Part shown: in pieces, positions 56,538 to 64,000 of the stretch
Layout: every line of letters starts with the position of its first letter
How positions within the stretch are numbered: the first letter of the stretch is position 1
Assembly: GCF_004331035.1 (NCBI RefSeq)
Contig: NZ_SJNT01000005.1
Location: forward strand, 248,001 to 312,000
From: Acinetobacter sp. ANC 4910
Lineage (GTDB): Bacteria; Pseudomonadota; Gammaproteobacteria; Pseudomonadales; Moraxellaceae
Reading direction: 5' to 3'
Length of the DNA: 64,000 nt
Position numbers and translations under genes: made by a program
The notes under the pieces: generated by a model
Seen by the model: only the letters and a program-made list of their open reading frames with translations
What the model was told of the DNA's origin: nothing
Database searches by the model: none

Positions 56538-58040
56538 ATGAATGTTTTAGAAAAAGCCCATTTAGCCAAGGAATTACAAGGTCTTATTCATGGCTTAGAC
56601 CAACGGTCTTTGTCATTTTATGAAATTGCAAAATCAAAATGTCGTCTAAAAGAAATCTTTTTATGTTGTGATGAACCTATTTTTAAAAAGCAAATTCTGA
56701 ATTTTAAATCTTATATGCATCCCGAGCATGCAGCAGATGAGTTTGCTCAACATTCGTTATATAGACAAACCTTTCGTGGCGTATTTAAGCATGACTTAGC
56801 CTTAGAACAGGCACTTGAGCAACACCCAGAAATGGGCTGGGCAATTTTGCATCGTGCCAATTTAGGCTTTCAAATCTGGTATATCCCTGCTCCGCATCGT
56901 ACTGCACTAATCAGTGACTGGGATGGGCTCGAACAAAATTATGCTTGGATGCTAGAACAACAAGAAATCTATACAGCATTAAAAACAGATGCCGAGTTGA
57001 ATCAATTGTCTGTCGAAACAGCTAAAAATTTTAAAACCAGCAAAAAAGGCTCTGTTTCATTTGCAAGTTCTAGAAAAGATGACAGCATCATTGCACCCAA
57101 CACAGCCAATAGCCCCTTTTCTTTTGAGCCACTCGCACTACAGCAAAATTCTGCTTCGTCAACAGCCCCAATTCAGCCTCTGGAGTCAGATCCACCAAGC
57201 ATCGCTCTCCACACGCTTGAATTGAACCCGAAAGAAGAGGATGCAGCGCCCTCGTTGTTCTCAACCCATGTAGCAGCAGTAACATCCTTCCCTAAAGCTG
57301 CCACTACGCCTATCAACTCCAACCATCTACTTCCACAAGTCGTTGAACTTGGTCAGTGGAAATGCCGTTTAACTGCGTTAGAATTCCCTCAAGCACAAGA
57401 GTTAGCACTTTGTAGCTTAATACTGGAAAATATTCCAGAAATCATGCCTTTACTTGAGATTATTATCTCGGCTTCGCAACTGCAACAGTATGTCAATCAA
57501 CCCGTTTATTTAGCAGAGCAAATCAATGCCCAAGGACGCTTTGTCAAATATATCGTGATTTTAGGCGCAGAAGATCAATTGCAGGCCATACGCCTTGGCA
57601 ATATTGTCAGTCAACATTATGCTTATGAACTTGTAGCACTTAAACTCCTGCCGAATGAGCAATCCCTCAAACAATGTAAGAATGCAGAGCAATTTTTCGA
57701 ACTGTATAGCGAACAAGCCGAATTGGTCTGGAACACTGAAACTTATCAACCATTTATTCCAGCCAAATGTATTCAAAAGCATAAATTAATTGCATTTGAA
57801 GAAACTCCTGCCAACTACACAACCACAATTATCTTGCTGAAAGAACGGCAGAAAATTCGTGTTATTCATGGTCAAGCTCGACTACAGTTATCGCATGAAG
57901 AAACAGCTTATCCTTATATTCTCTTAGACCGTAATCAAGGTGTGTCATGGCAACTAATCCAAAGGATTATTCAATCGCTACCACAACCAATTTCTGCTTC
58001 AAAATTGCATGATGCCATTCAAATACACATTGACCATTAA
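56538..58040 (+). CDS. Two-domain protein of unknown function
   Basis: A 500-residue soluble protein that I do not recognise. Residues about 1-165 form an N-terminal domain with cysteines in KSKCRLKEIFLCCDEPIF and a Trp-rich part (MGWAILHRANLGFQIWYIPA). Residues about 165-275 are a low-complexity Ser/Ala/Pro-rich linker. Residues about 275-500 form a C-terminal domain (FVKYIVILGAEDQLQAIRLG; KERQKIRVIHGQARLQLSHE; YPYILLDRNQGVSWQLIQRI). No signal peptide or membrane segment. It is paired with the 61-residue gene 9 bases upstream. Confidence 0.75.
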   Translation: MNVLEKAHLAKELQGLIHGLDQRSLSFYEIAKSKCRLKEIFLCCDEPIFKKQILNFKSYMHPEHAADEFAQHSLYRQTFRGVFKHDLALEQALEQHPEMGWAILHRANLGFQIWYIPAPHRTALISDWDGLEQNYAWMLEQQEIYTALKTDAELNQLSVETAKNFKTSKKGSVSFASSRKDDSIIAPNTANSPFSFEPLALQQNSASSTAPIQPLESDPPSIALHTLELNPKEEDAAPSLFSTHVAAVTSFPKAATTPINSNHLLPQVVELGQWKCRLTALEFPQAQELALCSLILENIPEIMPLLEIIISASQLQQYVNQPVYLAEQINAQGRFVKYIVILGAEDQLQAIRLGNIVSQHYAYELVALKLLPNEQSLKQCKNAEQFFELYSEQAELVWNTETYQPFIPAKCIQKHKLIAFEETPANYTTTIILLKERQKIRVIHGQARLQLSHEETAYPYILLDRNQGVSWQLIQRIIQSLPQPISASKLHDAIQIHIDH

Positions 58041-58119
58041 TTTATTTTATTTTGTAGCAAAAGCTTGATTTTCATCCCTAAAATTTACCAAACTTGGAAG
58101 GTAAATTTAGAATAAAAGA

Positions 58120-59259
58120 ATGCCTACAATGAGAAAAACTTTTACACAACCACTTGTGTTGATGGTTGCCTTGGGGATGGGCAATACTTCAATCTGGGCA
58201 AATACGAGTGACGCACAAGAAGTCCCCCCAGCTTCGCTCCCGTATAGCATAGAACAAGCACCCACCACGGAAGATAACTTGTTCTATACTATTCCACGTT
58301 GGATTGATTCGGCCCCAACGGTTCTGCCAGAACAATCCGATGAACAAATTGTGCCTTCAACGGTGATCACAGAAAATCAAACTTGGATAGATCGTAAACA
58401 AAAGCTCATTCGTAACTGGGCTGATGATACCTCTCAGAACATTGATGGTTGGTTTGGTGAAAAAAATACCAACACTCCTGCTTCTGCAACCTTAAGGGTA
58501 CTGATTGATAACCGTTGGAACAAATATGATGAATACGACATCAAACCTCGTATTCGCGGTAAGATCAGTTTACCCAACTTAGAAAAAAAACTCAGTCTGG
58601 TCTTTGGTGATGACTCGCTTGATAACGAATTGGCTAACAACGTGGCCATTACCAATGAGAATCCGCCTAGCCCAGACAATGACAAAGCCTATGATCGGCG
58701 TCAAAACCGAGATGCTAACAGTTCATTGGCTTTACGTTGGTCAGATATTTCCAAACGCCTCCCATTTGCAACCGACTTTGATGTCGGGGTTCGTTCTGGC
58801 GATGATATCTACCTGCGTTTGAAAGCCAAAAAAGATTGGACCTTAGAAAATGACTTTTTCTTTCACGCAGAACAAATTTACCGTTATGGGGTCGACAGCG
58901 AAAATTACTTGCGGACCAACTTAGAATTGACTCATGCACGACCAAATGAAGCGTTTCTCAGTGATCAATTCAGCTTAACCTATGCCGATATGCAGCAGGA
59001 TGATTTGAACTGGGACAACTATGCTTTTCGTCAACATCAATTCTTTCAGGGCAACCAGTTTAACTATGGGCTTTACACAGGTGGATATTTGGATAATTCA
59101 AATTTACGTTTGAATAGTTGGGGACCTTTTATTTCTTGGCGACAACCTTTGTGGCGTGAGTGGTTTTACGTACAAACAGATATCAATTATTACAATGATG
59201 ATCGTGCCGACCATAGCCACTACCTAAGTACTCTATTACGCTTAGAAGCACTCTTTTAA
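58120..59259 (+). CDS. Putative outer-membrane beta-barrel protein, function unknown
   Basis: A 379-residue protein with signal peptide (MRKTFTQPLVLMVALGMGNT then SIWA-NT). The mature N-terminus (about 30-125) is soluble; the remainder has alternating amphipathic strands (LRVLIDNRWNKYDEYDIKPR; FFFHAEQIYRYGVDSENYLR; WFYVQTDINYYNDDRADHSH) and ends in LRLEALF, the C-terminal Phe recognised by the BAM machinery. An alternative ATG at 58129 gives a more canonical signal start. No family recognised. Confidence 0.72.
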   Translation: MPTMRKTFTQPLVLMVALGMGNTSIWANTSDAQEVPPASLPYSIEQAPTTEDNLFYTIPRWIDSAPTVLPEQSDEQIVPSTVITENQTWIDRKQKLIRNWADDTSQNIDGWFGEKNTNTPASATLRVLIDNRWNKYDEYDIKPRIRGKISLPNLEKKLSLVFGDDSLDNELANNVAITNENPPSPDNDKAYDRRQNRDANSSLALRWSDISKRLPFATDFDVGVRSGDDIYLRLKAKKDWTLENDFFFHAEQIYRYGVDSENYLRTNLELTHARPNEAFLSDQFSLTYADMQQDDLNWDNYAFRQHQFFQGNQFNYGLYTGGYLDNSNLRLNSWGPFISWRQPLWREWFYVQTDINYYNDDRADHSHYLSTLLRLEALF

Positions 59260-59264
59260 CCCCA

Positions 59265-59292
59265 TTGTGGATAACTTCTCTGTTATCCACAA
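59265..59292. repeat. Palindrome of two facing consensus DnaA boxes
   Basis: TTGTGGATAAC (59265-59275) and GTTATCCACAA (59282-59292), perfect 11-bp arms, 6-nt loop. Both arms contain the exact 9-mer TTATCCACA. It lies between the outer-membrane protein gene and htpG, which converge; a separate terminator follows. Confidence 0.75.
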
Positions 59293-59305
59293 AAGTGTCC
59301 CATTA

Positions 59306-59336
59306 AAAAAGGCAACCTATAACAGGTTGCCTTTTT
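59306..59336. terminator. Bidirectional intrinsic terminator between the barrel gene and htpG
   Basis: AAAAAGGCAACCT-ATAAC-AGGTTGCCTTTTT, perfect 13-bp stem with A/T flanks. Confidence 0.9.
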
Positions 59337-59351
59337 GCATCAGTCCTTATC

Positions 59352-61271
59352 TTATTTAAGTAACAACTGATTAATACGCTTCACATACTCAGCAGGATTT
59401 TCTGGTAATCCTCCTTCCGCAATGACCGCCTGATCAAAAATCACATTGGCCAGATCTTCAAAATGGCTTGTGCCATCCAGTTTTTTCACTAATGGATGCT
59501 CAGGGTTAATTTCCAGAATTGGCTTACTTTCAGGCACTGCCTGACCCGCTTGTTTCAACATGCGGATGAGTTGTGGCGAAAGTTCTCCCTCGCTAGTCAC
59601 TAAGCATGCAGGTGAATCCACTAAACGCGTGGTCACACGGACTTCTTTGGTCTTTGCCTTTAAGGCATCAGACAATTTGTCTACCACAGGTTTAAATTGT
59701 TCTGCAGCAGCTTCTAGTGCTTTCTTCTCTTCCGCATCTTGCAAGTCGCCTAAATCCACCGCACCTTTAGATACGTTTTGCATTGGCGTGCCATCAAAGT
59801 CTTGGACAAAATTCATTGCCCATTCGTCCACACGGTCTGCCATTAACAATACTTCAATGCCTTTCTTTTTGAACAACTCTAATTGTGGCGAGTTCTTCGC
59901 GGCATTCAAACTATCCGCAGTCACATAGTAAATGGCTTTTTGCCCTTCTTTCATGCGTGCTTTGTAGTCTGCTAAAGAAGTATTGATGTCGTCATTAGTA
60001 GAAGTCGCAAAACGTAATAACTTCAAGATACGCTCACGGTTACCAAAGTCTTCACCCAAACCTTCTTTCAACACCGAACCAAATTCAGCATAGAAAGTTT
60101 TGAATTTCTTTTGGTCTTGTTCATCTTCTGACTTCGCCAGAGCATCTAGCACTGTCAAAATACGGCGGGCATTGCCTTCGCGGATGGTACGCACATCACG
60201 GCTTTCTTGTAACAGTTCACGGCTGACATTCAGCGGTAAATCCGCACTATCCACCACACCTTGTACAAAGCGGAGATAATTTGGAATTAAATTATCTGCA
60301 TCATCCATAATAAAGACGCGCTTCACATACAACTTGATGCCTGCTTTGGCTTCACGGGTGAAAATGTCATGCGGTGCCTTGCTTGGAATGTACAGTAATT
60401 GCGTATATTCGGTACTCCCTTCGACACGGTTATGTGCCCATGCCAATGGCGCATCAAAATCATGACTCAAGTTCTTATAAAACTCGATGTATTGCTCTTC
60501 AGTGACTTCATTTTTACTGCGTGTCCATAAGGCACTGGCCGAGTTAATCGCTTCCCACTCATCGGTTTTAACCATCTGGCCGCCTTTTGGTGTTTCACCT
60601 TCGGCTACTTCTTCTTCCTGCCAAACCTCTTTTTGCATTTCAATTGGCAGGCTAATATGGTCAGAGTATTTGTTAATGATTTGCTTAACTTTATAACTTT
60701 CTAAATAATCTAAAGCATCTTCACGCAAGTGCAAAATAATGTCTGTACCACGTGTTGCTTTTTCAATTTGCTCAACCTCAAAGTCACCTGTACCACCACT
60801 GATCCAGCGTACCGCTTCTTGCTCAGGCGCACCTGCATGGCGTGATTCAACTGTAATCTTATCCGCAACAATAAAGCCCGAATAAAAACCTACACCAAAC
60901 TGACCAATTAACTGTGCATCGGCTTTTTGATCACCTGTCAGTTTCGACATAAAGTCCTTGGTGCCCGACTTGGCAATCGTTCCAAGGTTGTCGATCGCTT
61001 CTTGTTGCGTCAGACCAATCCCATTATCAGAAATAGTCAGTGTTTTTTGTTCTTTATCTAAAATGACCCGCACATGTAAATTCGGATCATTTTCATAAAA
61101 TTCAGGGTGGTTAATACCTTCAAAACGCAATTTATCGCAGGCATCAGAGGCATTCGAAATTAACTCACGCAAAAAGATTTCTGGATTTGAATAAAGTGAG
61201 TGGGTCACCAAATGTAATAATTGTGCCACTTCTGCTTGAAAGCTATGTTTTTGTGTATTGTGTTCGTTCAT
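59352..61271 (-). CDS. htpG: Molecular chaperone HtpG (bacterial Hsp90)
   Basis: A 639-residue ATP-dependent chaperone. GHKL ATPase motifs: [66 protein letters not shown]. Middle-domain segment [20 protein letters not shown] carries the catalytic Arg region. Length agrees with E. coli HtpG (624). ATG 61271 follows GAGGAACG; the longer reading is rejected. A heat-shock-type promoter lies upstream. Confidence 0.97.
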   Translation of the reverse strand: MNEHNTQKHSFQAEVAQLLHLVTHSLYSNPEIFLRELISNASDACDKLRFEGINHPEFYENDPNLHVRVILDKEQKTLTISDNGIGLTQQEAIDNLGTIAKSGTKDFMSKLTGDQKADAQLIGQFGVGFYSGFIVADKITVESRHAGAPEQEAVRWISGGTGDFEVEQIEKATRGTDIILHLREDALDYLESYKVKQIINKYSDHISLPIEMQKEVWQEEEVAEGETPKGGQMVKTDEWEAINSASALWTRSKNEVTEEQYIEFYKNLSHDFDAPLAWAHNRVEGSTEYTQLLYIPSKAPHDIFTREAKAGIKLYVKRVFIMDDADNLIPNYLRFVQGVVDSADLPLNVSRELLQESRDVRTIREGNARRILTVLDALAKSEDEQDQKKFKTFYAEFGSVLKEGLGEDFGNRERILKLLRFATSTNDDINTSLADYKARMKEGQKAIYYVTADSLNAAKNSPQLELFKKKGIEVLLMADRVDEWAMNFVQDFDGTPMQNVSKGAVDLGDLQDAEEKKALEAAAEQFKPVVDKLSDALKAKTKEVRVTTRLVDSPACLVTSEGELSPQLIRMLKQAGQAVPESKPILEINPEHPLVKKLDGTSHFEDLANVIFDQAVIAEGGLPENPAEYVKRINQLLLK

Positions 61272-61321
61272 ACAACGTTCCTCGAATTCATTCACACAGT
61301 GTTTTTATCAGATGCTTAATG

Positions 61322-61349
61322 AATTGGAGTGACTCAATGATTTTTCAAT
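61322..61349 (-). promoter_or_regulatory. Putative sigma-32 (heat-shock) promoter of htpG
   Basis: On the reverse strand TTGAAA (61348-61343) and CTCCAATT (61329-61322) are 13 bases apart, close to the sigma-32 pattern CTTGAAA-N13-15-CCCCATnT, and about 50 bases before the htpG start. Confidence 0.55.
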
Positions 61350-61381
61350 AGCAATTGAATTTTTTTTCAACATTTACGCGT

Positions 61382-61726
61382 TTAGTAAGGTCCGCGTTGA
61401 TAAATCCGCTGCAAATATAAATCCAAACGTTGTTGACGCATCGTATACACCTCGGTTAAACAACGCAGGTTGTCCCGACATTGGTCGCGTAAACGTAGCC
61501 ATTTGACTTGCTCATCCTGGATCACAGAACGGGTTCCCATGGGCACTAAACGTTTTAAAATATTATAGCTTGTCGCCATTTTCACATCGGCATCATTCAA
61601 GCTGAGTTGATCACAGATTTTGTGTTCTGTCATCGTTTCGGCACGTGCACAATCAAAACTGGCAGCATCGCTCCCCATTGCAATGAGTGAAGTCAGTACG
61701 AATAAAGTTATTTTTAAAATTCTCAT
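61382..61726 (-). CDS. LprI-like/DUF1311 periplasmic protein
   Basis: A 114-residue precursor. A signal peptide (MRILKITLFVLTSLIAMGSDA, cleavage before ASFDC) is followed by SFDCARAETMTEHKICDQLSLNDADVKMA and VKWLRLRDQCRDNLRCLTEVY. The CARA-x5-8-IC pattern and spaced Trp/Cys are typical of the LprI N-terminal/DUF1311 family, in which four cysteines form two disulphides. Some members inhibit lysozyme. It is a stand-alone gene. Confidence 0.82.
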   Translation of the reverse strand: MRILKITLFVLTSLIAMGSDAASFDCARAETMTEHKICDQLSLNDADVKMATSYNILKRLVPMGTRSVIQDEQVKWLRLRDQCRDNLRCLTEVYTMRQQRLDLYLQRIYQRGPY

Positions 61727-61841
61727 GTTTAAACACTCTATTTTTTATTCAATTTAAACAAAATCAGTAAGATAAAATGTAATCTTTTGCGTCTACATGG
61801 TGAATGATTGTTGCTTAAAGCATATTCCCGTAATCCCATAA

Positions 61842-61868
61842 AAAAACCCCATCAAATGATGAGGTTTT
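61842..61868. terminator. Intrinsic terminator of ompW
   Basis: On the reverse strand AAAACCTCATC-ATTT-GATGGGGTTTTTTT; 32 bases beyond the ompW stop. Confidence 0.85.
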
Positions 61869-61900
61869 AGCGCTGTTATTATTATTCTTATTTTTATTCG

Positions 61901-62506
61901 TTAGAATTTATAGCTATAACCGATGGTATAAACCATTGGGTCAATATCTAGGTCAAACTTAATTGGTGTATTTTCTACACTCACTTCTGGGCTAAGTTGT
62001 GCATAACGTGCATCTACAAATACACCCCAGTTTTTCGCATCTGCTGGTTGGAAATTAAAACCAATTTGACCCGCAAAACCATAATCTTCTTTAACTTTAA
62101 CTGATGCACCAGAAAGAGCACCTTTAGTTTCCTCATCCCAAGCAATAAATGCAGTGCCACCTAACCCAATATATGGGGTAAAACGGGTTGAATTTGTAAA
62201 GTTATATTTAACAGTTAATGTTGGTGGCAAATGCTTAATTCTAACTGCATTTTCACCATTGATTGACACATCATGGTTGACTGGAGCAGCCAATAATAAT
62301 TCAGCAGAAATAGGAGAATCACCAAAGAAATACTCTACAGAAGGGGTAAATGCCAATTCACTTTCTGCTTTTACAACACCAACACCAGCAACCGTTGTGT
62401 CTTGAGTTGGAGCAATTGCAGATCCACCAACTTTGACCTGCCAGCCACCTGCCATAGCAGATGCAGAAAACCCCAATAATGCAATAAGTGCAGCTTGTTT
62501 TAACAT
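61901..62506 (-). CDS. ompW: OmpW-family outer-membrane protein
   Basis: A 201-residue eight-stranded beta-barrel precursor. Signal peptide MLKQAALIALLGFSASAMA, then GGWQVKVGGSAIAPT; LPPTLTVKYNF, RFTPYIGLGGTAFI and the C-terminal DPMVYTIGYSYKF with terminal Phe match OmpW. It forms a hydrophobic channel in the outer membrane. ATG 62506 follows AAGGG; the frame is open to a TTG at 62515. Confidence 0.93.
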   Translation of the reverse strand: MLKQAALIALLGFSASAMAGGWQVKVGGSAIAPTQDTTVAGVGVVKAESELAFTPSVEYFFGDSPISAELLLAAPVNHDVSINGENAVRIKHLPPTLTVKYNFTNSTRFTPYIGLGGTAFIAWDEETKGALSGASVKVKEDYGFAGQIGFNFQPADAKNWGVFVDARYAQLSPEVSVENTPIKFDLDIDPMVYTIGYSYKF

Positions 62507-62810
62507 ATTAAACAACCCTTTTATAATAAGAAACCTAACGCTTAATTAATATTAAACAAGACTGTTGTTAATATGCAATACTTATTAAATAATATAAATA
62601 CAACTTATTTTTAAACCACTGATTAATAATGTTATTTATTTTAATTTGACCAATATGGTTGGTTTTAAATACCAACCATATTAATCAGATATTTATTATT
62701 ATATTCAGAGTATATTACTCAAGTTTTTAATATAATTACACATATTAATATATTTTAAATATACCTTTTAATCCATTAAAATAAAATAGATTAAAATACT
62801 CAGAATTTAA
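62507..62810. other. Very AT-rich intergenic region with a 12-bp inverted repeat
   Basis: 304 bases without a gene, between ompW and the antiporter. AATATGGTTGGT (62652-62663) and ACCAACCATATT (62671-62682) form a perfect 12-bp hairpin with a 7-nt loop. It may end the antiporter transcript or act as an operator for ompW; no T-run follows on either strand. Confidence 0.5.
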
Positions 62811-64000
62811 TTAAAGTACCATTGCGGCAATCCAACCAAAGACCAACAAGGGAATATTAAAATGAATAAACGTTGGCACAACCGTATCCCAAATATGATC
62901 ATGTTGCCCATCTACACCCAAACCCGCAGTTGGACCCAAGGTTGAATCCGAAGCAGGAGAGCCTGCATCACCTAGTGCAGCAGCAGTACCAATTAAAGCC
63001 ACTGTCGCCAATGGCGAGAAGCCAAACTGTACGCAAAGCGGAACATAAATCACAGCCAAAACAGGTACGCTTGAAAAGGATGAACCAATCCCAATTGTGA
63101 CAAACAGACCAATAAACAACATCAAAAATGCCGCCAGTGCACGATTATCACCGATCAGATGAACGACCCCATTCACCAACTGATTGATATCACCCGTATG
63201 TGTCATCACCGAAGCGAAGCCTGCAGCAGAAATCATAATGAATCCCACCAAAGCCATCATACGCATGCCTTGTACAAAGACATCATCGGCTTCTTGCCAT
63301 TTGAAAATACCCGCAGCTGACAACACAGCAAAACCGACCAGTCCACCTAAGATCATTGAACCTGAATACAACTGTGCAATGAGGGTCAAAATAATTGCTA
63401 AAAGCGCCATAAGAATGGTCTTTTTCGCAATCACAGGGACATTCTCTGCTTCACGTTTCAACTCTTCAGCGTCTTGCTCGAAATTCACTTCACCTGCACG
63501 AATTGGCTTATCTAAATCAATCGTGGTCACACGTACCACTTCACGATTAATATAATGGCGCGGTTTACGATAGCTAACGAATACTGCCACTAAAGTCCCG
63601 AGCACCATGCCTACCACAGGAATCGCCATGCCTACGGGCATCATCCAACGGTCCACATGCAAATGATAGGCAGCACCAATCTTGTTGATATTGCCCATCA
63701 AAATTTGTTCAAGGAAAATAGCACCGAATCCGACAGGCAGGAAAATATACGTCGCCACCAAACCTAAAGTTAAGACACAGGCAGCAGCACGACGGTCCAA
63801 ATTCAGGTGATTCATGACTTTTAATAAAGGTGGAACCAAAACTGGAATAAATGCGATATGCACGGGAATTAAGTTTTGTGAACAAATGGCCGCAACCAGT
63901 AAAATACCGAGCAACAAATATTTCACCTTACGTGCACGTCGATGTGAGACTTCAGCCCCCAATAAACCAATCAGTTTATGGGCCAACAAATCGGGTAAAC
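62811..64000 (-). CDS. Na+/H+ antiporter family protein (NhaC/YuiF type), 5' end beyond window
   Basis: About 396 C-terminal residues of a polytopic membrane protein, the frame remaining open to the window edge (the first Met-like codon is a TTG at 63989). Segments such as ILLVAAICSQNLIPVHIAFIPVLVPPLLK, TIGIGSSFSSVPVLAVIYVP and the conserved GTAAALGDAGSPASDSTLGP identify the Na_H_antiporter/YuiF-type family, some members of which carry amino acids. Substrate unproven. Confidence 0.8.
   Translation of the reverse strand, partial: LPDLLAHKLIGLLGAEVSHRRARKVKYLLLGILLVAAICSQNLIPVHIAFIPVLVPPLLKVMNHLNLDRRAAACVLTLGLVATYIFLPVGFGAIFLEQILMGNINKIGAAYHLHVDRWMMPVGMAIPVVGMVLGTLVAVFVSYRKPRHYINREVVRVTTIDLDKPIRAGEVNFEQDAEELKREAENVPVIAKKTILMALLAIILTLIAQLYSGSMILGGLVGFAVLSAAGIFKWQEADDVFVQGMRMMALVGFIMISAAGFASVMTHTGDINQLVNGVVHLIGDNRALAAFLMLFIGLFVTIGIGSSFSSVPVLAVIYVPLCVQFGFSPLATVALIGTAAALGDAGSPASDSTLGPTAGLGVDGQHDHIWDTVVPTFIHFNIPLLVFGWIAAMVL

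Overview
The window reads as a chromosomal segment of an Acinetobacter species (Gammaproteobacteria, Moraxellaceae). The evidence is a two-domain PPK2-type polyphosphate:AMP phosphotransferase, a UbiE with a Gln/Pro-rich N-terminal extension, a fused MrpA-MrpB antiporter subunit, a YFLNRLY ('FFLEELY'-like) protein, and the arrangement tpiA-secG-tRNA-Leu-3x tRNA-fMet-rimP-nusA-infB-rbfA. I cannot assign a species from sequence alone. There is no phage, IS element, integron or CRISPR array; most of the window is housekeeping sequence with islands of lineage-specific small genes.

Layout. 1-5.3 kb: truncated pap (-), a FFLEELY-motif protein, and the ubiquinone genes ubiE-ubiJ-ubiB. 5.4-10.4 kb: a patatin-like lipase, bifunctional hisIE, and a tight pair of a UvrD/Fbh1-like helicase and an ABC/RecF-class ATPase of unknown role. 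10.7-16.9 kb: a six-gene Mrp cation/proton antiporter operon (A-B fused, C, D, E, F, G), closed by a bidirectional terminator shared with rbfA. 16.9-24.0 kb (-): tpiA, secG, tRNA-Leu(GAG), three identical initiator tRNA genes, tandem terminators, then rimP-nusA-infB-rbfA. 24.3-28.7 kb (+): type IV pilus assembly pilB-pilC-pilD with coaE attached. 28.7-30.9 kb (-): an EamA transporter, rlmB, ppnP. 31.2-34.0 kb (+): recN, algH/yqgE, ruvX. 34.0-38.6 kb: a FUSC/DUF1656/HlyD efflux cassette (-) diverging from an IclR-type regulator. 38.6-42.3 kb: an sRNA-like unit, then pgsA, a thioesterase and uvrC (-). 42.4-46 kb: a divergent HxlR regulator/oxidoreductase pair, two small membrane proteins and a lipoprotein. 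46.3-49.7 kb: fadBA. 49.7-59.3 kb: accessory and orphan genes (an AlbA_2/HATPase protein, lipoproteins, small secreted or membrane proteins, a FrnE-like DsbA protein, a 500-aa unknown, an outer-membrane barrel). 59.3-64 kb (-): htpG with a sigma-32-like promoter, an LprI-like protein, OmpW, and a partial Na+/H+ antiporter.

The points most worth a second look are: (i) the helicase/ATPase pair at 7.5-10.4 kb, whose ATPase keeps Walker A but appears to have lost the catalytic glutamate and the switch histidine; (ii) a compact promoter-to-terminator unit at 38.65-38.78 kb that looks like an undescribed small RNA with an anti-Shine-Dalgarno stretch; (iii) perfect 10-bp hairpins in every spacer of the initiator-tRNA cluster; (iv) two intergenic palindromes built from facing DnaA-box sequences; and (v) an AT-rich AlbA_2/HATPase gene followed by repeat-rich non-coding DNA.
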